A stretch of DNA of 64,000 nucleotides, taken from Lepidurus packardi. Taxonomy: Eukaryota; Arthropoda; Branchiopoda; Notostraca; Triopsidae. The position numbers and the translations under genes are program-made. This document shows, in pieces, positions 34,988 to 46,870 of this stretch. Where the stretch lies: positions 1 through 64,000 of the forward strand of contig JAKZAN010000188.1 in the NCBI GenBank assembly GCA_023053545.1. Reading direction: 5' to 3'. The notes beneath the pieces are model-generated. The model searched no databases. It was not told where the DNA came from and was given only the letters and a program-made list of their open reading frames with translations. How positions within the stretch are numbered: position 1 is the stretch's first letter; each line of letters starts with the position of its first letter.

Positions 34988-36450
34988 ATGGAAGTCGAAA
35001 AGGAAGCATCCCCCCAGCCCCAGCCCCAGCCCGAGGAGTCACAGCCTACTCTCCACACTCTCCTCTACGGTACTATCACTCATCCAAACCATCCCTTCAT
35101 TTTACAGATATCAAGCAGACCATCCTCCAACTAGACAAGGCAATCGCTGGCAAAGAGTCACGTCAGATTTACAGGTTAACAAAACAGGTCCGTCGATACA
35201 AATCCGTGATCCAGGCCCACCATCTCGAGAAGGTCTTCAACGTAATTATCCCGGACCACGGAATTAACTTCTCGGGATATCCTAACTACAACCGTGAATT
35301 CACTGAGACGTTCTAACTGCCCAGGAACATTCTTAGCAGGATTCCCAAAATCTCTGAACTAGAAATTTACCCTAAGATGCTCCTCATCATCTTCCTAATG
35401 CGTGAAAAGCTCAACGAGCAAGCTCTGGCTTTTATCAAACCCCTTCTTACTAAAATACACGAACTCAATCGCCGTGGTCTTGACTCTTTCAACGCCAACC
35501 TCTACTACTATTATACTCGTATTCACGAACACGCAGGCACTGATCTCACCATCCGCCAGGAACTCCTAGAAGCCTTCAACCGCGCATGTCTAAAAAATGA
35601 TGAAATCGGTCAGGCAACTCTATTGAACCTGGTTCTACGCAACTATGTCAACCATAATCACATTGAGGCTGCTCAAAACTTTATGGAGAAAACCAAATTC
35701 CCTGAGGCCAAATCCAACAATGAGTACTGCAAGTACTTGTTTTATGTTGGCAAGGTTAAGGCTATCAGAAGAAACTACCAAGAAGCTCTTGGCTCTTTGA
35801 ATGAAGCTATCAGAAAGGCTCCTGACAGAGCATATGGTTTCAAGATCCAGTGTCAGCGCTATGCCATTGTTGTCTAGTTGCTCCTTGGGGATATCCCCAA
35901 TAGAGAGATTTTTTCTTAAGAAATGATCTTCAAGCACACTTATTCTTACTACAAAGTAATTCAAGCAGTACTTAACGGTAACCTGTCAGTGTTCAACGAG
36001 GTTGTTGCAAAGTATAAAGACCGATTCACCCAGGACAAACTCTATACCCTTATTATGAGACTTAATCAGATTGTCATTAGAGTCGGACTCAGAAAGATCA
36101 ACTCCTCCTACTCGCGAATCAGTCTGGAGGATATTGCCGACAAGCTCAAAATCGACAAGCAGGATGTCGAGTTCGTGGTAGCCAAAGCCATCAGAGATGG
36201 AGTGTTGATGGGAGAAATCAACCATGAGACTCGAATCGTTGTGATAAACGAACAGAGGCACGTTTATATGACAAATGAGCCACAGGTGGCACTTAACAAG
36301 AGAATCGGGTATTGCCTGAAACTGTACCAGAGCATCCAGAAAGCAATCACATACCCCGATACGAAGCATGAGCTTGAACGCAACGAGAACGATATCGACA
36401 TTGATCCCAATGAACTTGTCTAGATGTACGATTTTGAAGATGACATGTGA
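34988..36450 (+). CDS. PSMD3: 26S proteasome regulatory subunit Rpn3/PSMD3
   Basis: PCI-domain lid subunit of the 19S particle. Family stretches are LYYYYTRIHEHAG, RACLKNDEIGQATLLNLVLR, NYVNHNHIEAAQNFMEKTKF, YLFYVGKVKAIRRNYQEALG, YAIVVELLLGDIPNREIF and the PCI winged-helix SRISLEDIADKLKIDKQDVE then VVAKAIRDGV. The Glu of VVELLLG is UAG (35875-35877). A 38-nt intron (35070-35107) interrupts the start; 474 aa in total, slightly shorter than the human protein at the N terminus. The N-terminal ~20 residues are Pro/Gln/Glu-rich. Confidence 0.94.
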
Positions 36451-36592
36451 TAACCCTCAGAAGCAAAGGATCATATGCTTTTGATGCCTAATTTGTGTCC
36501 TGTGAACCAGATCAAAAAACCCCTATCTTAAACTGTTTTCTTTAAAAATATACAATTATTAGGACTATTAAACTACAAAAACAAAGAAGGAG

Positions 36593-38080
36593 TCATCCGA
36601 ACAACTCGGAGATCTTTGAGCGTGACACCGTGATTCTATCGAATAGCTTTTTTCTTTAGGTACTAGCTTTTCTGGTGTATCTTGAATGGAAGTCCATTGA
36701 TGTGCAGCTTTTAGGCTGTCCTTACACATCTTACTATATGAAAGATTTGGAACCACGTTGTTGGTTCTTGTTCTCTAACAACATTTGATACGAGTTTAGG
36801 CCTTTTAAAATTTTAGAATCGGAGTTTTCAGAGGCATTCTTCTTCTGGTTAGACATAAAGAAAGACCTGAATCTTTTTTGCTAGATATCGCTAAGAAATT
36901 GAGTCCTATTGATCCTGATGAGGTCGGTTGGACCCATTTGCGATCCCAAGTTGCTATCGGGTTCATTGATTTGGACACCCTTGTTGAGCTAAATCACCGG
37001 GATGCTGCTGGTCTGACGACAGTTACTGTTATTGAAAATCTAATTACGCAAGAAATCGCTGCCAGTCTCGCGCTTACCGAGATCTTTCATATCAATCAGA
37101 GAGATATTGAGCAAAGATTTGAAGATATCTCCATTCAAAGCGTCACTTTTTATCTGGTTCTTCTCCGATCTTTGGGTGTCTTCTGCAGGATTCTTACGCT
37201 TTTTCAGATTGAGAACTCGTCCTCTGTAATAATGGATTAGTAATATGAAATAGGGAGTGAGTGGTCTTGGATACCTAACTTCCGTGAGCAGCGAATCCAC
37301 CCTAAAGTTCTGTAGTCTATTAAGAGGCGTACATAGGAGAATATTGCCCTCCAAATCATAGGTGTACTGCATGCTCTTTTTCTCAACTTCGTCTTTGTAC
37401 TTGCGCAACCGTTCAAGTCCAGTCTCATCGAGCTTTCTTTTGATTTACTCGTTCAGGTCTGCTTCTCGCTGTATATTGTCCACGTACGCTCTTCTCTTAC
37501 GATACCTCTCTGCGAACTCCTCATGCAACCGTTCTTCCTCTGATGATGACTATTTCCGGGGGTATAGGGGCACTACTTGGGGTTTTGGGATGTTGATGAT
37601 GTATCTGTTGCGGGGGTTTTAAAGCTTGATTAGGCTGCCTGGAGTTGCACTATCTTTTTTTTTATTGCTATTGCTAATTTTGTTATTAATTTTCCGCTAG
37701 CCTGCAGCGGGAGTCCCCACCAACTCAAAACCAGTAGATGCCGATTCTCTAAATTTCGTGGAGTGGTGGTCACGGGCACTTCGCTTGGTTGATTTCTAAC
37801 GTTTAGTTGATCTGGTCACGCTGACTGAACGAGGAGCCATGTTATCTTGGCTCAGATTTTATGTTTAGGGATCATAGATTATTCCAGACTATTTCTCGGC
37901 AGGCCGCACACCCTCCCGGACGAAGTGTTCTACGAAGTGGAGGACATTACTGTTGGAGTGGATAGGTAGTTTCTTATGGACGTATGAATCATATAGGAGG
38001 CCGGCTCCCTAGTCGAGGATCTTCTGGACTGCCGAATGGGCCTCTAGACTGGCGTGTTCTGGCAAGAATTTAGATTTCAT
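36593..38080 (-). CDS. Hypothetical 495-aa protein, possibly ciliary
   Basis: Continuous frame from ATG 38078-38080 to UGA 36593-36595. A conserved-looking start (PEHASLEAHSAVQKILDEGA, then HFVEHFVREGVRPAEK) is followed by a basic Ser-rich linker, a Pro-rich strand (YIINIPKPQVVPLYPRKE), a helical Glu/Arg region (ERLHEEFAERYRKRRAYV) and a YDLEGNILLCTPLNR beta segment of a type seen in several cilium-associated proteins. The C-terminal third is polar. No named family could be assigned; many UAA/UAG codons are read as Glu. Confidence 0.65.
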
Positions 38081-38512
38081 GATATTTGTGAGTCAACTCG
38101 ACCCTTTTTTGCAAGCTATAAAAATATTGATAATTTTATTTTGGGTTTCCGATTTCAGAAGGATAAACACGATAGGGAATGGGTTGATTGAGGGATGCTT
38201 TGTTTGATTCTAATTGAGCAATCAGGAGTGGTAGCAGAAGTCGTACTGGCAGTGAAATCTAAAGAATTGTCATTAAGAAAGAGTTGTTTGTTATCAACTA
38301 TACCAATAATCCATAGACATTCAGATAACCAAAGCCATCTTATTTTTACTAACAAATATATCAACTAGCGCGTTCAGGTGTTTCTGAATATACATATCCT
38401 TTAAAACAAACACAATTTTAGATATGGATATCGGATTAAAAAGTAGTGTCTGACGTCAGTAGATCTTGTTATAGTTACTCTAATTTCTTGGAGTTTCCTT
38501 TATCTTCACTCA
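38081..38512. other. Intergenic 432 bp
   Basis: Upstream flank of the minus-strand gene ending at 36593 and downstream flank of the next minus-strand gene. AT-rich; nothing recognised. Confidence 0.45.
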
Positions 38513-39686
38513 TCATGAAACTTCTGTAAGCTCGCCTGACTCACTTTCGAATTCTTCTACTATGTACATGTCTCCAGATAGGGCACTAGCAGTACTATAG
38601 ACTCCTTAAATTTTGGTTTCGGCTATGTGGTAGTCTACTTTCGTATCGGACTCTTGACATTATTGCTACTCTTGCTCGTTCTTTGCGTCTTTCAAGGGTA
38701 CTGCTTACTCTGGGATTTCCGTGTTATCTCCATCCAAAGAAACTGCTATTTAGCTGCTACTGCTCATCATAGGCCTTTCGGGTTCGACTGTACTAAGTTT
38801 GCTTTCTATTTCATCATCGAAGAAGACCTGGGGGTCATAATAAACATTCCTGCTATCATCAACTTTCACACTTTTGTTGGATTTTCTTGGCCTTGTGGAA
38901 GATGTACTATGCGAACCATCTGTTATGCTGACATTAGTCCAGGTGTTGCGGAGTGTTAGTTCCATAAGTTCAGCTTCCTAGCGGGTGAGTGTAGGCACAA
39001 CCTCGATGTTAGCATTAACGTAGCGTTTGGTGATGCGGTCTTTAGTTGTGGGCTTCTGGTAATGGTACATGACTATCTCGACTACGCGATAGCATACAAA
39101 GAGTGAGAAAATAAGACGGAGGAAGTAGAGGAAATCGATCTAGAGAGTATGGGTTTGAGGAGAAGACTGTTGTGGAATAGTATCAAGATTCATGGGGACG
39201 TGGTTAGGAGCAGAAGAGTAAGTGTGTGCTTGTACAAGGACGTATAGTACCAATAAGGAGAGAATGATTATATAGAGTATAAGATTTCCTAGTTGTAAAA
39301 AACTGGAAAGGCTGCAAGACACATTTTACATTATTACTGTACCTACACATTAAAAAAAGGAAAATGGCTAGGGCCTCCTGTTAATCCTCTTCTTCCCCTT
39401 CTTAGTTGACGGAGTTTATAAGCCTTTATTGCAGAGACTGCTATGATTCGAACTGAGTCTATTCAGCAAGAACTCTATGGGAAGACAACTGCTTTGGAAT
39501 TCCGGAAGATATGCGGATAGATGTAGAGTATTTGTATTAAGGTTGGTATGGGATATGGGTATTTGGAGAGGAATGCTTTTGGTTCAGGATAAGAAAGTTT
39601 GGATAAAACCCTCTGGTTGAAACATAAGAAATAGTAGATTGAAAGATATTGAAAAGATGAATAGAATGGTAAGTGGAGGATATCAT
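38513..39686 (-). CDS. Hypothetical membrane protein (~380 aa, start uncertain)
   Basis: A 272-272 codon core from about 39311 down to UGA 38513-38515 contains two hydrophobic helices (NLILYIIILSLLVLYVLVQA and DFLYFLRLIFSLFVCYRVVE) followed by a long acidic/Ser-rich cytosolic tail. A 31-nt intron (39312-39342) with good GT and TTGCAG signals joins it in frame to an upstream acidic segment (LAEETQFESEQSLQERLINS, then VNEEGEEEDEQEALAIF). The first plausible ATG for that reading is 39684-39686. The alternative is a start at 39329-39331 inside the proposed intron. No family was recognised. Topology suggests a two-pass protein with both termini cytosolic. Confidence 0.55.
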
Positions 39687-39896
39687 TATGATTCTTTGAT
39701 CATTCTTGGTTAGATTACGTTTAAAACACCCAAGAACATAGGAATGAATCATTGTGTTTCCCTCTTTCTCTTGCAGACATCCCTTAATTAACAATACATG
39801 TATATTCTATAATCTCCGTGAGACATTATTTACACAAAAACTCATTCCCGATATTGATTCCTACACCCATACAGTAGATTCCAGAACCTAATATTC

Positions 39897-41345
39897 ATGT
39901 CCAATCTCCATAAGTGCTTAGAAACTCTTCGCCAGTGCAGACACCTAGAAGAACGCGAAGTCAACTTCATCTGCAAAAAGGTACAACAATACCAATCAAG
40001 TTATCATTTATAATCACTCTCACTCCCGACCAATGCCTCTACAACCCCAACACTCATAATCACCACACCCCAACAACCTACAACACACCTCTGCAAATCT
40101 ATAACCAACCTGTCACCCAGAATCTTGTAGAGATACAAATGAGTTGCAGCACAGAGTAAAAGCACTGTACATGCTAAATGAACACAATGCTGAATTTCAA
40201 GCAGACGTATGGTACGTGTATGTGTGAGGTTGCTGTTGTGGATCTTGTCATGGATATTTATCTGGGGAGTGGGATATTGCGCATCAATTAATTCCATGCC
40301 TCAATCAATCAATCATGTTGGGTAATTATTTGGACAGGTGATAGAAATATTGGCTGAAGAGTCCAACGTCCGCGAAGTCAAAGCTCCAGTCACGGTATGC
40401 GGAGACATACATGGCCAGTTCTACGATCTCCTAGAAATATTCGAAATCGGTGGGGAACTCCCTGTAAAATACAATATCAACATTATTTACCCGCTACACG
40501 GACCAACAAAAGATTTACTCTTATATTTTGTTGGTACGTTTCACGGATTTTAAACTATCACTTCTCCTCCCCCGTAACCTCATCTCATAACCATCAGCAT
40601 ACCAACTACTTATTCATGGGGGACTACGTCGACAGAGGTTTCAACAGCGTGGAGACTCTTAGCTACGTTCTCATCCTCAAAATACTCCACAAAGACCGTA
40701 TCACTCTATTGCGTGGTAACCATGAGAACGGTGAGATCAACAAACTCTACGGTTTTTACTAATAGTGTATCAAGAAGTATGGCAATGAAAGTATCTGGAA
40801 ATCCTTTACTGAGGTATTCTTTTACCTTCCTCTTGCCGCAACCATCTAAGGACAAGTACTTTGTACTTATTTCATGATGATCCTTTTTAATGGTATAGTA
40901 TTTTTGTTTACATGGAGGATTATCTCCTTCTGTCCAGCTCATAGACCAGATTAAACATATCGATCGCAAGCAGGACATCCCCCATTAGGGTGTCATGTGC
41001 GATCTTTTATGGTCTGACCCTGAAGAAGGTCGCAGTGGTTTCGGGCCCTCTCCTCGACAAGCGGGGTATACCTGGGGAGCCGATGAGACTGACAAGTTCC
41101 TACATAACAATAGCCTGCGTATGGTGTGTAGAGCCCATCAACTAGTGATGGAGGGATTCAATTAAGTCCATCATAAAAAATGTGTGACTGTGTTTTCAGC
41201 GCCAAACTACTGTTACAGATGCAACAACAAGGCATCTATAATGGAAATAGACGACAAACTAAATCCTCACTATCAACAATACGAGCCTGCCCCGAGGGAA
41301 TCCTAACCACACACTGTAAAGAGGGTACCTGCATATTTTTTGTGA
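39897..41345 (+). CDS. PPP2C: Protein phosphatase 2A catalytic subunit
   Basis: Ser/Thr phosphatase of the PPP family, 304 aa from four exons. Introns are 39981-40337 (357 nt), 40464-40597 (134 nt) and 40856-40898 (43 nt). Metal-site and catalytic motifs are present: [75 protein letters not shown] and [15 protein letters not shown]. The C terminus RVPAYFL keeps the YFL methylation/assembly tail of PP2A. Glu in PHEG (40986-40988) and in the final EPH (41304-41306) are UAG and UAA. HEN-GEI replaces the usual HES-RQI, a mild divergence near the active site. The very large first intron is unusual for this window. Confidence 0.92.
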
Positions 41346-41511
41346 AAGAAAAAGAACTGAGTTTGGAAGCATCGACATTAAAGGGATTTTTTGCTGATGT
41401 TACTTGTGATATATGATGATGTGAGGGTTTGTGTTTTTTATAATAAAACTGATGATGTCATGTTGAGGGATGTGGTATATTGGTTGTTTTGTATGGGGTA
41501 CAGACTGGGCA

Positions 41512-41724
41512 TCAGTTTTCTTTGAAGAAGGTGCGGATTCCATTGCCGACGCCACTGAGCATATCATAAAACTCTTCCTGAGTGTTAAACTTGTTCCAGT
41601 CGTTGAGGTTGTTATTGTAGTTTCTGATGTGTCTCCAGATCTTCTGGTCGATGCGTTGGCGGACAGGAGGGATCACATAGCACACCGAGGCGAGGCCGGC
41701 GAATCCTAAGAACAGGTTTGACAT
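41512..41724 (-). CDS. Small protein with N-terminal membrane helix (70 aa)
   Basis: ATG 41722-41724 to UGA 41512-41514. N terminus MSNLFLGFAGLASVCYVIPP is hydrophobic, followed by a basic/Asn-rich helix (VRQRIDQKIWRHIRNYNNNL) and an amphipathic end. It is short with no recognised family; mitochondrial or ER tail-type small membrane proteins look like this. The frame ends at a true UGA and has normal composition. Confidence 0.55.
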   Translation of the reverse strand: MSNLFLGFAGLASVCYVIPPVRQRIDQKIWRHIRNYNNNLNDWNKFNTQEEFYDMLSGVGNGIRTFFKEN

Positions 41725-42120
41725 CTACAAATAACAGGATGTAGGAGGTGGTTGGTACTCGAGATTAATGGGGATGGGATTTCCGTATTCAATTACGATG
41801 ACTAAAATATTACAAGCATCGATGCAGGTAACTCATGCGTGTGATTAGGGATCTTGAATAGATTTGGTCTAATTCAATCGGTGTCCTCGACTGAAGTTTT
41901 GTATTTTGTCTGTCCTTTTCTAAACTCTCTCTCTCTCTCTCGGTCTGTTGCTGGATCTGCACCTAGTTCTCCTTACCACTACCAATACATGGTTTTCCCT
42001 AACTTAAATATTTCCAACCAAATATCTCTATTTTATTTCATCCATTATCCTCCACTCGCAAAAGACTTAATTTTCCTAAAGAAATTATTCAATCGCCTCA
42101 GAAATATTAGCTAGGTCGAT
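41725..42120. other. Intergenic 396 bp with a CT tract
   Basis: 5' flank of the small membrane-protein gene and 3' flank of the coiled-coil gene. No coding stretch was seen. It contains a (CT)8 run. Confidence 0.45.
41925..41941. repeat. CT dinucleotide microsatellite
   Basis: About eight CT units in a row in intergenic DNA. The mirrored GA tract would lie on the transcribed strand upstream of the small minus-strand gene. Confidence 0.8.
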
Positions 42121-43189
42121 TCAAATATCGTAGTTGTCCTGCTGACTCCGAACATGTAAGTAGTTGTCCTACTTGCTCACCATGTGGCTCTGCGGTTGGT
42201 TCTTTTTAGCTGAATACAGTTCATTGAATGAATGGTTCGGGTTCAACTGTTTCCTATGTTTCTTTGCTCCATTACCTAATAAGGCTTTTCTGTTGGCTAA
42301 TAATGGGGATTTCGTAGTTTTGCGAGTTGCGGTATCTTGGCCGGTCTCAGTGTAGACACGTGCAGTCTCATTAGGATTAAGCATATTATTATGGTTTGAG
42401 AGTTCAGCGGCAGAGATGTTGTTTGCCTCGCGGTGCGACTGTAATTTGTTGGAATGGTGCATGTAAGGAGATTTGTTAAAAATGTGGAGGTTATAAGAAT
42501 TGCTGTTGTTAGGCCTTCCGAGTAAATAACTGCTGTTTTTCTTGGTGGAAGCTTCGAGTTCGAGAGTTGCGCTGGCCTTCTCCTTCGAGGCCATACGACT
42601 ATTGATAAGGAACAGATGCTGGGATGTGGATTATCGGCTGGGCAGATGCTGTGATCGCTGTGCTAAACTAGAAGTCCCCGTTTTATCTTTCTTCAATTTC
42701 AGGATAACTGATTTCGCTTCTTCTGATTCCTTGGTTAGATTCGCGATTTTCTATTCATCCTGTCTCTTGCGGACAAGAAACTCCTCGATTTGCTGCTGCA
42801 GGGACTAGGTGTAGAGTTTAAGCTGCTGTTCTAACTGTGGTCACTTTCAAGCCATCAAAACTAAAAGTTAGAGGAAGTCAGGGTTGAAACTCGAAGGGGA
42901 GATTACTGCGACATGCCTTCGGATCTCCTGCTCATGTTTTTGGAGATGTGCCTCCAGTTTCTTATACTCTTCCGATATCCTGCAGAGTCGTTACTGTAAA
43001 AGATCAAGCTTACCCTCTATTAGAAATAATCCATCGTTTGACCTCATCCAATATGAGCAGGCTCCAACCGATAGCATTATCTGGTAGTTCTCGGGGTCTG
43101 AGTGTTTCGACCTGGAGATCGCACTCCTTGGCGATATGCTTGACTTTATCGTAGAGACGCTGGCCCAGATTTTCTTGTGTTTAGTTCAT
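42121..43189 (-). CDS. Coiled-coil protein (320 aa)
   Basis: Three exons; introns 42980-43013 (34 nt) and 42835-42906 (72 nt) both preserve frame. The N-terminal ~60 residues look conserved and globular (LGQRLYDKVKHIAKECDLQV, then LRPRELPDNAIGWSLLILDE). A coiled coil (EAHLQKHEQEIRRHVA, LEQQLKLYTESLQQQIEEFL) and an Asn/Ser/His-rich tail follow. No family was identified, but the N-terminal block followed by a coil is typical of flagellar or centrosomal proteins. It is divergent from the coiled-coil gene at 43261, with 71 bp between starts. Confidence 0.65.
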
Positions 43190-43260
43190 GTGTCGGTAAC
43201 GAAGTGGTAGAAATACTAGACTTTCAATAAAACTACTGCATACTCTCTATACTCACCTTG

Positions 43261-44763
43261 ATGATCCTATTTCGCGATCCGAAAAAAACAGTAAGCAGGT
43301 AAAATTATTTAGCACTAAATCCTTACTAATAAAATCCTGCCATTTTAAGTTTACTGCATGAAATCCAGCAGGTTTTCAATCGCTCTCGCAAATCCTACTC
43401 TATAGAGCCCACCCTCCGCCTCATCAAATAAAAATAATAAGCCACCAATAGAGTAGGTCAGTATCTCACATCCAAAAAACTTGGCTACATCCAACCTGAA
43501 CACTCCAAGGAGCTACTGCAACTGCGCAAGTATAATGAAGGTGCTACTTCTGCTCAACACACTGCTACTATGGTCAAACAGCTGAAAAAAGATATTGATG
43601 AGGTTAACACATCCCTTCGCTAACTCCTTCAGGAAGCTGACAAACTGAAACTCAGGCTGAAACTGACACGTTAAAAGGTAGGCTACCTCTCAGACACGAA
43701 TAGATTTACATAAGAAGCCCTTAAATCTAAATCCGAAGAGTGGCAACGGGTTTCAACTCAGACCCAGCTCGTGATATTTCAGAACTAGGTATATAGCCAT
43801 ATAATCGAGAGAAACAAAGCGGACAATGTGTTTTGGAAGACTAATGTTAACAAAAGTAGGCAGAAGGCCAAGGTGGCTGCAAACACTCTTGGGCTAGCCG
43901 AAAAAAGCTGTGTCATCAGGGAATAACAACTAGTAGGCGAAGGGTTAGCGGCGGGAGACTACCTAGAAAAGGTACAAATGAGTTCATTACAGCTAGAGGG
44001 CAGCATTGTGCTCGCGAAAGAAACAATTTAATCGAAATCCATAATCATGAGGTCGATCGAAGACAATCTCAGTATTCGGGACAACGCAGCTCGAGAGTTC
44101 GAGCTCAAAGCCAATAATGATGTAAGTAAAACTCAATCAATACAACAACCATTTTTTAAAACTTCTCAGGCTAATTTGCGCGGAGGCATCCGAACGAATG
44201 TCCTACTTGACAGTATACTGGATAGTAAATTCGCTCGTCTGGAGCAAAATAACTATCCTATTACGGCTTCGTTCAGCTTCATAACCACCCGTACAGCTAT
44301 TAAGGACCCTACACTCTTCGTTAAGTCTTACTTCGAGTCTTTCGAAACCAAGAAGGAACTTATCCAGAAATCTAAAGAACTTGAGTCCAAAGAGGAAGAA
44401 GTGTCTAATAGAAACAAGAAGTTGCTGATAATTTATAAACAGTTAGAATCCGGCCAGGGAGACACTGCAAGTCATTCTACCATCAAGTCCAGAACAGACC
44501 TACAGAAGGAAGCCATGCCCTTGAGCCTGGATCACTTCCAATAGACACGTATTAAATGTTCGCAGGATACTCTTTCAAAGATCCAGCTATGGTGTGTGCG
44601 AATGCAGCATCGATTGCAGCCATACATAAGGAAGAAAATTTAGATTGAAGAAGGGTAGAGTAAGATCTAGATTCTGCTCAAGGCCTATTTTGAGGTGATC
44701 CAGAAACTGCTAAAAAGAGTCTAGGGACCAAAAACAGTGAATAAATAAATATAGAAAGAATGA
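43261..44763 (+). CDS. Coiled-coil protein (~500 aa or slightly less)
   Basis: The frame from ATG 43261 to UGA 44761-44763 is open throughout (501 codons). Two internal stretches look like introns yet are multiples of three without UGA: 43292-43369 (78 nt, GTAAGC to ATCCAG) and 44123-44170 (48 nt, GTAAGT to TTCTCAG). Removing both would give ~458 aa. The protein is mostly helical and Lys/Glu/Leu-rich (LKKDIDEVNTSLRELLQEAD and others). It resembles axonemal coiled-coil proteins in composition only. Confidence 0.65.
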
Positions 44764-45178
44764 AAGGGAGGTTTGGGTGGAAACTCCGTCTATATATGGT
44801 TCTTTGTATTCGTGAGGAGGCTGAGTGGTATAGAAATATTGACAGTGAACATATAGGGAGTTCGTGTTGTGTTGGCTAGGAAGAAATGTATCGCCGTTCA
44901 GGCTATTCGGAATGGCATATGTAGTTTGAACAAAATAATAACTGCGGAATCGTATTCTATAGTTATTAGAATTGTATACCCTTCATCAAAGATAACCAGA
45001 TCCCTTTTGCCGATGCGATCAGTATGCTGTATTATACCGTCGATGAATGAGTGCAGAAGTTACATATCAATAAACCTAAGAGACTCATTCATGCCTCCAC
45101 ATAATCCACACGACAAATTTAGGAAATAAGCTCATAAATAATAGTAACTCCAACCCATCCTACCTCCCTACAATTCCA
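44764..45178. other. Intergenic 415 bp
   Basis: Spacer between two plus-strand genes; an open but unremarkable frame at 44869-45129 shows no motif and is not called. Confidence 0.4.
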
Positions 45179-46359
45179 ATGAGTGTTTCTCTCCAAGACT
45201 TCACCTTACTCTCAGTCATCGGCAAGGGCACCTACGCCAAGGTGCTCCTCGTCCGTTACAATAAAGACGATCAAATTTATGCTATGAAGGTGCTCAAGAA
45301 AAAGTACATCGCCGAACTCAATTTGCAAGAGAAGATCATGACGGAAAGGCAGGTTCTGGTGAACATTGACTACCCGTTCCTGGTGAAGCTGTATTTCTGC
45401 TTCCAAGACCCAGTCAAACTCTACTTCGTGCTGGAGTACTGCCCAGGAGGAGAATTGTATGGTCTCCTTCAGGTCAAAAACTATCTGAGCGAAGAGCAGA
45501 CAAAGTTCTATGTCTCGCAAATGCTGCTAGCACTCGAACACCTGCACTCTAAAAAGATAATTTACCGGGAGTACTCCTTCTCATATATACTGGTCAACCC
45601 AATATTTTTAGTCTCAAACCCGAAAACATCCTGCTTGATCGTAAAGGCTACCTGAAGCTCACGGACTTCGGACTCAGCAAAATCATCCGTAGGCCTTAAT
45701 AGAAAACATAGACCATCTGCGGGACACCTGAGTACCTGGCCCCGTAGATCCTGAACCAGTAAGGACACAGTTTCGGGGTGGACTGGTGGTGCCTGGGGTG
45801 TATCATCTACGAAATGATAGCAGGCCTGCCGCCATTCTCGAGCCAGAACCGGAACGAGTTATTCGAGAGTATTCGTTTCGGGGAGGTGTAGTTCCCGCCA
45901 GGGGTAAGCCACTCTATTTCTGAATTCCTATTGTTGGGTGTTTTATCTGCCCACCGCACCACATTTGTTATCATTGTTTCGTTGCTCGTATTACTATCTA
46001 GATCTATGACTTCCCTGCTCAAGATACAACATTGTATTAAATTATATCATCAATCCGATGTATAGGTTTCCGACAAACTCAAGGATTTACTCACCGCGTT
46101 ACTCCACAAGAACCCTGCTCTCAGGCTTGGCGCCAATGGTGCTCAATAGATAAAAAAACACCCCTGGTTTGATAAAATACACTGGCCCACCCTCGAACAG
46201 AGGACCATCAAGGCTCCCTTCCTCCCCGTCATCAAGAATGAACTCGATCTGACTAATTTCGATGTGACGTTCACAAGTTGCGAGGTGGAGTCACAGCAAG
46301 ACCCTAACGAGGTGGCAGAGTGTGAAGACTACCAGGGCTTCACTTTCGAAGATATCTGA
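45179..46359 (+). CDS. AGC-family Ser/Thr protein kinase
   Basis: Three exons, introns 45571-45611 (41 nt, inside the catalytic loop codon for HRD-type Asp) and 45904-46065 (162 nt); 325 aa. Motifs are [11 protein letters not shown] (Gly loop), [11 protein letters not shown] (VAIK Lys), [34 protein letters not shown] (DFG), [14 protein letters not shown] (activation loop and APE), [20 protein letters not shown] and [20 protein letters not shown]. The C-terminal tail has a hydrophobic-motif-like GFTFED. The Glu of APE is UAG (45745-45747). It is closest to the SGK/S6K/Akt group but has no PH domain. RD-type active site is intact. Confidence 0.92.
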
Positions 46360-46870
46360 CCCTCTTTCTATTTGCTACCTTGTTAATTTTGAATACCGTT
46401 TAAGTACTGATATTTAATGCTGACAGTAGAATTGGTTAGATGGTGAACTGATTTTTGATGAGAGATTTAAATTGGGTAATATTACTGCAGAGGGGATGGG
46501 GATTGTAAGTTTAGGGAGACAAAGTGTGATGTTGAAATGTCGGAGGGGTGATGGAGAGTTGGAGTGTTGTAAAGACAATAATAGATGAAGAAATAGGGCA
46601 TGCTGGGTGCTGCTAGGATAAGTAAGATGATGACAAAAGTATGCCTGTTGTTATGGGACAGATAACCACATTTGTTATGGAATTAAAACCAAATTAATCG
46701 ATGTTCTAATAAAATAAAAAGAAAGTAATGTAAAAATGTCCAGGTGGCTAATTGGTGCTTTATTTCCGGCATAAGTTTGGTATACTTATTGACATATCAA
46801 TAACACCCCAATAACAAATAGATCTTAACCCAATAATTCTATTATCTTAATACGCTACAAGCCATATTAA
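46360..46870. other. AT-rich spacer, about 510 bp
   Basis: Downstream of the kinase and upstream of the next coding material. No confident gene. The 5' exon of the following gene may begin here. Confidence 0.35.

Noticed and set aside
39897-40159. Small plus-strand protein inside the first PP2A intron
   Set aside because: The frame is Thr/Asn/His-rich with no motif, and both flanking PP2A exons splice cleanly around it.
40700-40760. Loss of a catalytic Arg in PP2A because HESRQ is replaced by HENGE
   Set aside because: The metal- and phosphate-contacting residues (in GDIHG, GDYVDRG, RGNHE and RAH) are present; PP1 also lacks that Arg, so catalysis is not obviously affected.
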